35,123 nt of DNA, from the NCBI GenBank assembly GCA_016284035.1, contig JAEEOC010000005.1, forward strand, positions 1-35,123, given 5' to 3'. Position 1 is the stretch's first letter, and every line of letters begins with the position of its first letter. The stretch comes from Dehalococcoidales bacterium (lineage in GTDB: Bacteria; Chloroflexota; Dehalococcoidia; Dehalococcoidales; UBA1222). The position numbers and the translations under genes were made by a program. Below, one piece after another: positions 8,274-16,580 of the stretch. The notes beneath the pieces are model-generated. The model was given only the letters and a program-made list of their open reading frames with translations, had not been told where the DNA came from and searched no databases.

Positions 8274-8732
8274 ATGCCAATTCAAGATTTTCAGACGGTT
8301 ATCGTTCCTTTAGCTGGTGACGACCGGGATATCGAAACGGTGTCTTTGGCCTGCAGCCTCTACAGAACGAAAGCTGCCAAGAGAACGGTCATCGCTCTCC
8401 GTGTGGTTGAGATCGACCGCTCCCTTCCTATCAATGCAGACCTGAGTCATGAGGTTGACAAGGCCAACGCGATGATCGAAGACATCCGACAGAAGACCCA
8501 GGAGCTGTTCAAACTGAATGAGTGTGATTTCGTCGCCGATGTAAGACAGGCGCGTATCATAGGTTCAGCAATCATCGAAGATGCTGAAGAATTCAAAGCT
8601 GATCTGATCGTGATGTCCTTAAATGCAGACCATGATCTCGGCGAGTACAGCATGGGAACCATCGTTCCCTATGTCCTTGAGAATGCCAAGTGCAGGGTCA
8701 TCGTCGATCAGGAACCGGCAATCAAGGAATAA
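8274..8732 (+). CDS. Universal-stress-protein-like (UspA family) protein
   Basis: This 152-residue cytosolic protein has the alpha/beta layout of the UspA family. The beta strand TVIVPLAG is at the start, and the C-terminal half has ADLIVMSLNAD followed by MGTIVPYVLENAKCRVIV, which fits the GS/T-V-x3-V-x3-A-x-C-P-V end of the Usp nucleotide-binding loop. The full G-x2-G-x9-G loop is not intact, so ATP binding is uncertain. It is the first gene of a plus-strand operon with two TrkA-type proteins, which suggests a link to potassium transport or osmotic response; Usp domains accompany cation transport genes in many bacteria. Family fairly sure, function not. Confidence 0.75.
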   Translation: MPIQDFQTVIVPLAGDDRDIETVSLACSLYRTKAAKRTVIALRVVEIDRSLPINADLSHEVDKANAMIEDIRQKTQELFKLNECDFVADVRQARIIGSAIIEDAEEFKADLIVMSLNADHDLGEYSMGTIVPYVLENAKCRVIVDQEPAIKE

Positions 8733-8736
8733 TCTT

Positions 8737-9216
8737 ATGAAAATCATTATTTTTGGCTGCGGCCGCGTAGGCTCTAGATTAGCTGTCCTTTTGCATTCAT
8801 TGGGACATGATGTATCTGTCATCGATTATAACCCCGACGCATTTCTGAAACTTCCCGAGACATATAAGGGCACCAACATCCTGGGAAACGGTATGGATGA
8901 TGACGTTCTCCGACGTGCCGGCATCGAGAAAGCCGATGCCCTCATCGCTGTGACTCAGGGCGACAACAGGAATATCATGGTTTCAGAGATCGCCAAATAC
9001 ATTTACAACGTTCCTAAAGTCATCACCAGGGTCTATGATCCTGTCCGATGTGAGATGTTCGGCAAACTGGGACTCGATACCAGCAGTCCGACACTCACTT
9101 TCACCAATGCCATCTCGGAAGATCTCCTTCAGGGATGGGCGGTACCTGAACCTTCTGATCCGAAAGAAGAGGAACCCGAAAAGGCCGAGGATCCCAAAGA
9201 GGAGGTGGCTCAGTAA
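8737..9216 (+). CDS. TrkA-N (RCK_N) domain protein, lacking RCK_C
   Basis: The 159-residue protein is a single Rossmann RCK_N domain of the TrkA/KtrA type, which binds NAD(H) or adenine nucleotides and gates K+ channels or transporters. The glycine loop GCGRVG lies near residues 7-12 and is followed by VIDYNPD, with the ribose-binding Asp. After about residue 135 comes an acidic Pro/Glu/Lys tail (PSDPKEEEPEKAED) in place of the RCK_C ligand domain. The ATG at 8737 is chosen because AAGGA precedes it and the Rossmann fold begins there; an earlier in-frame ATG would add 38 residues read from the Usp gene. It overlaps the next TrkA gene by one base, and the two probably form a hetero-oligomer. 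Confidence 0.88.
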   Translation: MKIIIFGCGRVGSRLAVLLHSLGHDVSVIDYNPDAFLKLPETYKGTNILGNGMDDDVLRRAGIEKADALIAVTQGDNRNIMVSEIAKYIYNVPKVITRVYDPVRCEMFGKLGLDTSSPTLTFTNAISEDLLQGWAVPEPSDPKEEEPEKAEDPKEEVAQ

Positions 9217-9878
9217 TGTACGTCATCATCATGGGCGGCGGCCAGGTCGGTGTAAATCTGGCACAGAAACACCTTGCAGCTCGTGACGAGGTCCTCGTCA
9301 TCGAGCAGAATAAGAACGAACTCGAGTGGATCACCCGTAAACTCAATAAAGACTATGTGCTCTTCGGCGACGGATGCGAAGTCTCCGTCCAGAACGAAGC
9401 CGGCATGATCCGTGCCGATATGTTCATTGCAGCGACCAAACAGGACGAGGACAACCTTATTGCCTGCCAGATCGCTAAGAACCACTTCAATGTTAAGACC
9501 ACTGTTGCCAGGATCCATGATCCCAAACATGAAAGTATCTTCAATGCCATGGGCATCGATATCATCATCGATGATACCAATGTCGTCATCAGTGAACTCG
9601 AACACCGCATCGTGAAGACTCCTGTCGAATCACTTCTTGAGATCCCCAGCATCACTTCTCAGATCGTCAAAGTGATCATCCCGGATAACGGCAGGGTCGT
9701 TAATCAGCTGGTGAAGGACATAAAACTGCCCGATGAAACAGTGATAATGGGCATCTTCAGAAAAGATCTCCCGCTGATCAAGCCTGATGTACAGACATAT
9801 TACATGGCGGGCGATATGCTCGTCGTTTGCGTCAAGGAAGAATCCCGCGAAGCGCTCTTGAAGATCCTGACCAAATAG
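9216..9878 (+). CDS. trkA: TrkA family potassium uptake regulatory protein (RCK_N + RCK_C)
   Basis: This 220-residue protein has the full RCK unit. Residues 1-140 form the nucleotide-binding RCK_N domain with MGGGQVG and the VIEQN strand end, and about residues 145-220 form the RCK_C domain. Such proteins sit on the cytosolic face of Trk/Ktr K+ transporters. GAGGAGGTG precedes the ATG, which overlaps the preceding stop (TAATG), so the pair is translationally coupled. No TrkH or KtrB membrane subunit is present in this window, so the partner must be elsewhere. The gene ends five bases from the convergent dtd. Confidence 0.9.
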   Translation: MYVIIMGGGQVGVNLAQKHLAARDEVLVIEQNKNELEWITRKLNKDYVLFGDGCEVSVQNEAGMIRADMFIAATKQDEDNLIACQIAKNHFNVKTTVARIHDPKHESIFNAMGIDIIIDDTNVVISELEHRIVKTPVESLLEIPSITSQIVKVIIPDNGRVVNQLVKDIKLPDETVIMGIFRKDLPLIKPDVQTYYMAGDMLVVCVKEESREALLKILTK

Positions 9879-9883
9879 CAGGT

Positions 9884-10336
9884 CTATTTCAGCTTATCTT
9901 TGCTGTCCACCATGATCGTGACGGGACCGTCGTTCTCGATATGCACGACCATCATCGTTTGGAAGACTCCGGTCTCGACCTTAACACCGAGACCTCTTAC
10001 TTTTTTGATGAATTCCTCATAAAAACTGTCAGCGACCGCAGGCGGAGCCGCGTTTATGTATGACGGACGGCGTCCTTTGCGGGTATCGGCCAGGAGCGTG
10101 AACTGACTCACTACCAGCATCTCTCCTCCGACATCGAGCAATGACAGGTTCATCTTTCCGTCTCCGTCATCGAAAATCCTGAGATTCACGGTCTTGTCCA
10201 CCAGGTAGTCCAGGTCTTTTTCGGAATCATCGTTCTCGACTCCCAGGAGGACGACGAGACCTTTGCCGATCACGCCGGTCATCTTTCCTTCCGATTCCAC
10301 GGAACCTTTGTTGACTCTCTGAAGAAGTGCTTTCAT
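9884..10336 (-). CDS. dtd: D-aminoacyl-tRNA deacylase
   Basis: Dtd hydrolyses D-amino acids (and Gly mischarged on tRNA-Ala) from tRNA as a homodimer, keeping translation homochiral. The 150 residues have normal length. Seen motifs are [13 protein letters not shown] at the start, the [16 protein letters not shown] active-site segment, and [10 protein letters not shown] near the end with the Gly-cisPro element. It is a lone minus-strand gene between trkA and a divergent plus-strand unit. An AGGA lies about eight bases before the ATG. Confidence 0.95.
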   Translation of the reverse strand: MKALLQRVNKGSVESEGKMTGVIGKGLVVLLGVENDDSEKDLDYLVDKTVNLRIFDDGDGKMNLSLLDVGGEMLVVSQFTLLADTRKGRRPSYINAAPPAVADSFYEEFIKKVRGLGVKVETGVFQTMMVVHIENDGPVTIMVDSKDKLK

Positions 10337-10404
10337 GGGTCTGTCCTGTTGATTTATTTATTACAGATTACATCATTTTACGGACTTATGCTCCTGCTGT
10401 GTTT

Positions 10405-10433
10405 TTACCGGACGGGCACAGAGAATTATAATT
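10405..10433 (+). promoter_or_regulatory. Candidate promoter upstream of the 118-residue gene and folC
   Basis: A perfect TATAAT lies at 10428-10433, with a weak TTACCG at 10405-10410 (17-base spacing). The start site would be near 10440, leaving a short leader that includes AGGAAGGA before the ATG at 10466. The -35 box is poor, so only the -10 element is convincing. Confidence 0.4.
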
Positions 10434-10465
10434 AGTTCATTACGTAGGAAGGACAGAACTGTTTT

Positions 10466-10822
10466 ATGGATGACATCGTACGCTTGTTCAAAAAGGGCGA
10501 GGCCTGCCGGGCAGATCTTGAAGAAGCTCTGGCAGATAAACTTGCAGATCCCGAAAACCTGCCGCTGACTGAGATAACCTGTCGCGACGTCATCAGGGTC
10601 ATCAACCGATATCTGGATGACTCGATCTCATCAGCATTCCTTGAAGACTGGGCAGATACTGTCCTCAATACCGAGTACTTTGAGATCAATATCAACGATG
10701 AGGAGACCGTCGAGAGCGTACTCGCGATCCTCTGTAATGAAGATGATATAGAAAAACTGGGACGGGCGGAGTTTGAAGAGATCATCGAATGTCTTGAAAA
10801 CAATGACCCGATTGAGTTCTAA
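10466..10822 (+). CDS. Hypothetical acidic protein upstream of folC
   Basis: This 118-residue protein is not recognised. It is strongly acidic (many Asp and Glu), probably all-helical and soluble. It has three Cys that do not form a CxxC pair. AGGAAGGA stands about twelve bases before the ATG. Its stop is separated from the folC ATG by three bases, and folC has no clear Shine-Dalgarno of its own, so the two are probably translationally coupled. There is no ground for placing it in folate metabolism other than this coupling. Confidence 0.75.
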   Translation: MDDIVRLFKKGEACRADLEEALADKLADPENLPLTEITCRDVIRVINRYLDDSISSAFLEDWADTVLNTEYFEININDEETVESVLAILCNEDDIEKLGRAEFEEIIECLENNDPIEF

Positions 10823-10825
10823 CCG

Positions 10826-12157
10826 ATGAATAACGAGATCAACGACTATCAGAGCGCACTGGACTTCATCTTCGGTCTCGTCGACTATGAGAAGATGTCC
10901 CATAACCGGGCGACGCAGAACTATGATCCCCGCCGCATCAGACTTCTGATGCATGAACTGGGAGATCCCCATCTGCAGGTCCCCTGTGTCCATGTCGCCG
11001 GTACCAAGGGGAAGGGCAGTACTGCCACCATGATCGCCTCGATCCTTGAGGAAGCATATGGTAATGTCGGGCTTTTTACCTCCCCTCATCTGGTGACCCC
11101 GAGGGAAAGGATCGTCCTGGGACGGAAGATGATTTCTGAGGAAGATCTGATATCAACAGTACAAGATATAGCACCAGTTATCACTCGTCTTAACAACGAA
11201 GAAGAGTACGGCAGAGTGACTACTTTCGAGACTCTGACGGCACTGGCGTTCTTCTATTTCGCTAAAAAGGGTGCATCATATAACGTCATCGAAGTGGGAC
11301 TCGGCGGAAGGCTCGATGCCACCAATGTCGTGCTCCCCAGGGTCTCCGTCATCTCGGTGATCGGCCTCGATCATACCGATGTCCTAGGCGATACTCTGGC
11401 AAAGATCGCCGCTGAAAAGTGCGGGATAATCAAAGATAACATCCCAGTCGTTTCGGCTGAACAAGCCCCGGAATCAGCTTTGGTCGTCCAAGAAACTGCA
11501 CAAGTTAAACACTCATCTTTGGCCTCAGTCGGCAAGGATGTGACCTATGAGATCCTTGACCGGTCCTATGAAAAAGAAGACCTTCATTTCATGATCCATG
11601 GGATGAAAGATGACTATGATATCCATCTGCCGGTGCTGGGGGATTTCCAGGCCAAAAATGCATCTCTGGCGGTCCTGGCGGCAGAGTCTTTGGATGATGA
11701 GAAGATCACCAGACAGGTCATCGAGGACGGTCTAAAGAAGATGTCCATCATCGGTCGTTTCCAGTTCATCGACGGGCCGGTGAAGATCCTTATCGACGGG
11801 GCTCATAACAACATCTCGGCGGATGAACTGCAGCGGTCGCTGGTCATCTTCAAAGATATCGTGCCGCGTATCCTGATCATCGGTCTGTCAGACGACAAGG
11901 ACTATCAGGGAGTTCTGCACAGACTGGTCCCGTTCTTTGATTACGTCATTACGACACGGGCCGATAATCCCAGGGCAAAGGATCCCGAGGAATTGGCGCT
12001 TGCGGTATATGAGATGGGCTACGACTGCGAGACGCAGGACAGTGTGAAAAAGGCCGTCGAAAGGGCCTCCGACTTGTGCGGTAGCTGTGGCTTTATATGC
12101 GTAACCGGGTCATTATTTGTGGCAGGGGAAGCAATAGGGTTTTTGAAACAACAATAG
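10826..12157 (+). CDS. folC: Folylpolyglutamate synthase / dihydrofolate synthase
   Basis: FolC adds glutamate to dihydropteroate and tetrahydrofolates by an ATP-dependent Mur-ligase-type mechanism in the cytosol. The 443 residues show the family order: an N-terminal helix region (YQSALDFIFGLVDYEK), the P-loop HVAGTKGKGSTATMIA, the LFTSPHLVTPRERI substrate loop, EVGLGGRLDATNV, IGLDHTDVLG, and the C-terminal domain with GRFQFIDGPVKILIDGAHN. Length is typical. It is coupled to the small acidic gene upstream. Whether it is bifunctional or only a folylpolyglutamate synthase cannot be told here, as no other folate genes are in view. Confidence 0.95.
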   Translation: MNNEINDYQSALDFIFGLVDYEKMSHNRATQNYDPRRIRLLMHELGDPHLQVPCVHVAGTKGKGSTATMIASILEEAYGNVGLFTSPHLVTPRERIVLGRKMISEEDLISTVQDIAPVITRLNNEEEYGRVTTFETLTALAFFYFAKKGASYNVIEVGLGGRLDATNVVLPRVSVISVIGLDHTDVLGDTLAKIAAEKCGIIKDNIPVVSAEQAPESALVVQETAQVKHSSLASVGKDVTYEILDRSYEKEDLHFMIHGMKDDYDIHLPVLGDFQAKNASLAVLAAESLDDEKITRQVIEDGLKKMSIIGRFQFIDGPVKILIDGAHNNISADELQRSLVIFKDIVPRILIIGLSDDKDYQGVLHRLVPFFDYVITTRADNPRAKDPEELALAVYEMGYDCETQDSVKKAVERASDLCGSCGFICVTGSLFVAGEAIGFLKQQ

Positions 12158-12215
12158 CATCATCGCTGCATCATCACGATGCAGAACAGGGGATAGATCG
12201 ATTATCCGGTTTCTA

Positions 12216-12482
12216 TTAAGCGTTTTCCGCTTTGTTGAAGTTGACCTTATCTTCGGGTTTCAGCATCTTTTCAAGAAGCTTTTCCATTGCCATGGTATGG
12301 CAGCAGAAGCCCCAGTTTCCGAAGAATGAGCAGGTGCAGCTCCAAGCATCATCCTTAAGGGATACTGTATGAGTGTCATTCTCGCCTTGGAAACTGACGG
12401 TCATGTTCTGGAATGAAACTCGTTCGGGTTCGTTTGCGTAGACTTTGGCTTTGTTGATCTTGCCGATGATACTTGATTGCAT
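12216..12482 (-). CDS. Small SWIM zinc-finger protein
   Basis: The 88-residue protein contains one SWIM-type zinc site, Cys49-x-Cys51 and Cys60-x-His62, with the typical surroundings WSCTCSFFGNWGFCCHTMA. SWIM domains bind DNA or protein and are usually parts of larger helicases or transposases; here the domain stands alone, with a short beta-rich N-terminal part (VSFQNMTVSFQG) preceding it, as normal before SWIM cysteines. AAGGGGG lies five bases before the ATG. It is a monocistronic minus-strand gene between folC and the ABC exporter. The specific role is unknown. Confidence 0.8.
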   Translation of the reverse strand: MQSSIIGKINKAKVYANEPERVSFQNMTVSFQGENDTHTVSLKDDAWSCTCSFFGNWGFCCHTMAMEKLLEKMLKPEDKVNFNKAENA

Positions 12483-12546
12483 TTCAGCCCCCTTAAGATT
12501 ATTTCTGTATAGATTTTACTACCTAAAAGGGCTGATAGTCTATGAC

Positions 12547-14397
12547 TTATTTGCTGAACTGGCTGTTGTAAAGGTTGGCATAGAAGCCGTTTTTAGCCAG
12601 TAATTCCTCATGATTTCCCTGTTCGATTATGTCACCATTGTCGATGACGAGGATGAGATCGGCATTGCGGATGGTGGACAGTCTGTGGGCGATGATGAAT
12701 GATGTCCTGCCTTTGAGGAGCTTATCGATAGCTTCCTGGATCAGGACCTCTGTTCGGGTATCCACGGAACTGGTAGCTTCGTCCAGGATGAGGACCTTGG
12801 GATCGGCTAAGATGGCGCGGGCGATGGTTATGAGCTGCTTCTGACCCTGAGACAGATTGCTGGAATCTTCATCGAGTTCCTGCTGATATCCTTTGGGAAG
12901 AGCGCTGATGAAGTGATCGGCCTGGGCGGTCTTGGCGGCTTCGATGACTTCTTCATCGGTGGCATCGAGACGTCCGTAACGGATGTTCTCCATGATGGTG
13001 CCGCTGAAGAGCCAGGTATCCTGTAAGACCATTCCGAAGTAGTTCCTCACTTCATGTCGGTCGAAACCTGCGATATCGTGTCCGTCGAGTAAGATCTCGC
13101 CGCCGTTCAGGTCATAGAACCGCATGAGCAGTTTGACCAGTGTGGTCTTGCCGGCACCGGTGGGCCCGACGATGGCGACCATCTGGCCGGGTTCGGCTTT
13201 GGCGGAGAAGTCTTTGATGATGGTCTTCTCGGGATTGTATCCGAACTTAACATGTCTGAATTCCACTTCGCCTTTGATGTCGATATCCGAAAGTGACAGC
13301 AGTTTTTCGGCAGCGGTCTCTTCGTCTGCATCAAGGATTCCGAAGACACGTTCGGATGCGGCGGCCATACGCTGCAGTGTGGATGAGATGTTGGATATCT
13401 CAGTGATGGGGTGGCTGAAGTTCCTGACGTACATCATGAAGGCCTGGATATCGCCGATGGTGATGGCCCCGGATGCGGCGCGGATTGCACCGACGATACA
13501 GACTGCGACATATCCCAGATTGCCGATGAAGTTGTTGGACGGGTAGAGGAGACCGGACAGGAACTCGGCCTTGAACGAATGTTCGCGGAGGATCTGGTTG
13601 TCTTTTTCAAATTCATCATGGACCTTGTCCTGGAGATTGAAAGATGTCACGACGGAATTAGCGCTGAGGTCTTCTTCAACATGTCCGTTGACCTTTCCCA
13701 GATAGTTCTGGTTGTTCTTGAAGTGTTTCTGGGAGAGCTTGACCAGGATCATGATATTGACGAATGAGAGCGGGGTGATGAGGATGACGACGAGAGCCAT
13801 CTGCCAGTTCATGAGGAACATCATCACGGTTATACCGACGAGTGTGACCGTAGATGATACGATGCGGATGAGACTCTGGCTGAGGCTTGCTTCGATGGTG
13901 TCGATATCGTTGGTGATGATGGAAAGCACGTTGCCCTGACTTGCCTGTGAGAGGAAGCTCAGAGGAAGCTTGTTGATCTTCTTCATGACCTGGGTACGGA
14001 TATTGAAGGCGAACTGTGTCGAGATATTGGACATGAGGATCGCCTGGATTCCGCCGAAGATGGCGCTGATGACATAGAGTCCCAGAAGTCCCAGGAGGAC
14101 CTTTCCGATGTATCCGTAATCCATATTGGCGGGAAGACCTTTGATGATGTTCTTCACCCCTTCGGCCAGTTCGTCCGTGGCAAGCGCCATGATGCTGGGA
14201 CCGGCGACAGAGAATACCACCGATACGATCGTCAGCAGGAAGACGAGGAATATCTGGAACTTGAACGGAGCCAGCCATTTAAGAAGACGTTTGGTCTCTT
14301 TCTTGACGCTGGCATTCGTCTTGAAAGTATGCATATTGTTGATAGTGTTCCTGGTGGGAGGACCACTCTTACCCATTCTGGTTATTGAAGGAGGCAT
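12547..14397 (-). CDS. ABC exporter half-transporter, canonical ATPase subunit
   Basis: This is one half of a heterodimeric type IV ABC exporter (multidrug or lipid type): about six membrane helices up to residue 340, then a nucleotide-binding domain from about 365 to 616. It has Walker A GPTGAGKTTL, Q-loop VLQDTWLF, signature LSQGQKQ, Walker B VLILDEATSSVD with the catalytic Glu, and the His switch IIAHRLST. The LSQGQ signature is typical of heterodimer partners. The ATG at 14397 is chosen because AAAGGAG lies about ten bases upstream; an in-frame GTG at 14406 would be too close to it. The ATG overlaps the previous stop by one base (TGATG). The N-terminal 40 residues are basic and Asn/Thr-rich. 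Substrate unknown. Confidence 0.92.
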   Translation of the reverse strand: MPPSITRMGKSGPPTRNTINNMHTFKTNASVKKETKRLLKWLAPFKFQIFLVFLLTIVSVVFSVAGPSIMALATDELAEGVKNIIKGLPANMDYGYIGKVLLGLLGLYVISAIFGGIQAILMSNISTQFAFNIRTQVMKKINKLPLSFLSQASQGNVLSIITNDIDTIEASLSQSLIRIVSSTVTLVGITVMMFLMNWQMALVVILITPLSFVNIMILVKLSQKHFKNNQNYLGKVNGHVEEDLSANSVVTSFNLQDKVHDEFEKDNQILREHSFKAEFLSGLLYPSNNFIGNLGYVAVCIVGAIRAASGAITIGDIQAFMMYVRNFSHPITEISNISSTLQRMAAASERVFGILDADEETAAEKLLSLSDIDIKGEVEFRHVKFGYNPEKTIIKDFSAKAEPGQMVAIVGPTGAGKTTLVKLLMRFYDLNGGEILLDGHDIAGFDRHEVRNYFGMVLQDTWLFSGTIMENIRYGRLDATDEEVIEAAKTAQADHFISALPKGYQQELDEDSSNLSQGQKQLITIARAILADPKVLILDEATSSVDTRTEVLIQEAIDKLLKGRTSFIIAHRLSTIRNADLILVIDNGDIIEQGNHEELLAKNGFYANLYNSQFSK

Positions 14398-16538
14398 CAG
14401 TCCCACTCTCCTTTCGAGAACTGAGACTCGGTGATCTCACGGTAGGTCGGGCAGTTCTCAAGCAGTTCTGAATGCTTTCCCATGCCGACGATCTTTCCTT
14501 CATCGAGGACGATGATCTTGTCGGCATTCATGATGGTGCTGATCCTCTGAGCAACGACGATCATGGTAAGGTCTTTATAATTCTCTGCGATGGCTTTGCG
14601 CAGTGCGGCATCGGTCTTGACGTCCAGTGCCGAATAACTGTCATCGAAGATACAGATGGGTGCGCCTTTGATGAGGGCTCGGGCGATGGCAAGTCGCTGT
14701 CTCTGACCGCCGCTGACGCTGGTTCCGCCCTGACTTACTTCGGTGTCGAGACCATGTTCGGACTCCATGACGAAGTCCTTGGCCTGAGCGATCTCAAGTA
14801 TCCGGAGTATCTCTTCATCAGTGGCATCTGCTTTTCCGACTAACATATTGGATCTGAAGGTCCCCTGGAACAGTATGCTCTGCTGGGGGACGAATCCGAT
14901 GTTTTCGCGGAGATCGTGCAGTGTGATATCGCGGATGTCGATGCCGTCGATCTCGACGGAGCCGGAATTGGTGTCGTAAAGACGCATGATGAGGTTGACC
15001 AGAGTGGTCTTGCCGGCACCGGTGGAACCGATGATGGCGGTAGTTTTGCCGGGTTCGGCGGTGAAACTGATATCAGACAGAGCGTCAAAATTTGAATCTG
15101 AATATCGGAAAGTCACGTTCTTGAATTCGATCTTACCGGTTGCTCTTCCAATCTGTACAGGACTCTCTGGATCTTTGATCGAAGGTTCTGTGGTGAGGAC
15201 TTCTTCGATACGTCGGATCGAGATGAGTGCTCGCGGGACCATGACGAACATCGTTGCCACGATCATGAAGGACATCACGACGTGCATCGCATACTGCATA
15301 TAGGCCAGAAGGTCTCCCACGCCCATCTCAGATGATGCGATGAGGTCTTTGCCCAGCCAGATGAGGAGCAGTGCCGCCACATTCATGAGGATGGTCATGG
15401 CGGGTCCCATGAAAGCCATGGTCCTCTGGGTGAAGCGGTTGGTATTCTTGAGATCGTTGCTGGTCTTATCAAAATTGTCTTCAGCAAACTTTTCATTGCC
15501 GAAAGCTCGGATGACCAGTGTACCTTTGAGGAATTCACGGCTCAGCTGGTTGACGCGGTCGACCAAAGACTGCAGTTTTTTGAATTTCGGCATGACGATG
15601 GCGCTGAGGATGCCCATGATGGCAAGAAGTGCCACCAGTGTCACGCCAGGGATCCAGCTCAGTTTGATGCTGGTCGTAGCCGCCATGATGAATGAGCCTA
15701 TGGACATGACGAAGGCGAATATGAATAATCGAAGCACCATGATGATGAGAGAAAGGGTCTGTGAGATATCGTTGGTGCTTCTTGTTATGAGTGATGCAAC
15801 AGGCATCTTGTCGAATTCTTTGTTTGAGAATTTGATGTATTTCCTGAAGAGAGCCGAACGCATATTGGTCGCAAAGCCGGTGGCGGTCTTCACGGCACAG
15901 TAGCCGACCGTGACGTTGAAGAGCAGTACAACGAAGAGATAGACGATCATTAATAACGATCGTTTGATCATATAATCCATCTGGATCTTGTGGAGATCCA
16001 ACCCCAGGTCTTCTGCGAATCCTTTGGAGAAAGTCACGCAGATCTCAGCGCCGTTGCCGGTCAGTGTATATGTCTTTTGGGCTTCATCGATATATCTGCC
16101 GATGGAACCGTCAGCCACCATGGCATCGATCTCTGGCGTGTGTCCGTAAAACCAGTTAAGGGAGAAGGAATCGTCTTCATCCGATATGTCTCTGTAATAT
16201 GCGAGAGCTGCCATACATGAAGTGATGTATATCTCATCCAGTTCTTTGGATGCTGCGTCTTCGGAAAGGATCCAGTGACCGCTGTATGCATCTTCATAGC
16301 TGTTTTTGAAGGTTTCGGCATCTTCGTCTGTCATGAACTTTCCGAGAGTATCGATACCTTCGCGGGTGATGTCTGAAGGTGCTTTTTCCTCGAAACCGCC
16401 GTACTGGATGCCGACGTTCACGAGGTCGCTCATGATGTTCGGCAGTTTCAGTTCGCCATAAGCCCTCACGACCTGACAGCAGAGACAGATCACGATGAAA
16501 ACTAGGAACGGTTTGAGATACTTGATTACGGTCTTCAT
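14397..16538 (-). CDS. ABC exporter half-transporter, degenerate ATPase subunit with large extracellular insert
   Basis: This 713-residue partner has a first membrane helix at about residues 8-28, then an acidic stretch of about 140 residues that should lie outside the cell, then five more helices to about residue 430 and an ATPase domain from about 470. Walker A (GSTGAGKTTL) and signature (VSGGQRQR) are intact. Walker B ends FDDS, with Asp replacing the catalytic Glu, and the switch reads VVAQRIST, with Gln replacing His. These changes mark the degenerate site of heterodimeric exporters such as TM287/288 and BmrCD. No Shine-Dalgarno precedes the ATG; a TATAAT lies 14 bases upstream of it. 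Confidence 0.92.
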   Translation of the reverse strand: MKTVIKYLKPFLVFIVICLCCQVVRAYGELKLPNIMSDLVNVGIQYGGFEEKAPSDITREGIDTLGKFMTDEDAETFKNSYEDAYSGHWILSEDAASKELDEIYITSCMAALAYYRDISDEDDSFSLNWFYGHTPEIDAMVADGSIGRYIDEAQKTYTLTGNGAEICVTFSKGFAEDLGLDLHKIQMDYMIKRSLLMIVYLFVVLLFNVTVGYCAVKTATGFATNMRSALFRKYIKFSNKEFDKMPVASLITRSTNDISQTLSLIIMVLRLFIFAFVMSIGSFIMAATTSIKLSWIPGVTLVALLAIMGILSAIVMPKFKKLQSLVDRVNQLSREFLKGTLVIRAFGNEKFAEDNFDKTSNDLKNTNRFTQRTMAFMGPAMTILMNVAALLLIWLGKDLIASSEMGVGDLLAYMQYAMHVVMSFMIVATMFVMVPRALISIRRIEEVLTTEPSIKDPESPVQIGRATGKIEFKNVTFRYSDSNFDALSDISFTAEPGKTTAIIGSTGAGKTTLVNLIMRLYDTNSGSVEIDGIDIRDITLHDLRENIGFVPQQSILFQGTFRSNMLVGKADATDEEILRILEIAQAKDFVMESEHGLDTEVSQGGTSVSGGQRQRLAIARALIKGAPICIFDDSYSALDVKTDAALRKAIAENYKDLTMIVVAQRISTIMNADKIIVLDEGKIVGMGKHSELLENCPTYREITESQFSKGEWD

Positions 16539-16551
16539 TTATACAGAAGTG

Positions 16552-16580
16552 ATTATAGATTATTTAAGACCGTATGTCTT
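16552..16580 (-). promoter_or_regulatory. Candidate promoter of the ABC exporter operon
   Basis: On the minus strand AAGACA (16575-16580) and a perfect TATAAT (16552-16557) are 17 bases apart. The -35 box lies within the last codons of the reverse transcriptase gene. The expected start is near 16545, only about seven bases before the ATG (16536-16538), with no ribosome binding site. Read-through from the reverse transcriptase gene is also possible because no terminator is visible between them. Confidence 0.5.

Noticed and set aside
12166-12184. Hairpin CTGCATC/GATGCAG after folC
   Set aside because: A 7-bp stem exists between the convergent folC and SWIM genes, but no T-run is present on either side; it may be chance.
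14398-14406. GTG start for the canonical ABC subunit
   Set aside because: AAAGGAG is only one base from this GTG; spacing suits the ATG at 14397.
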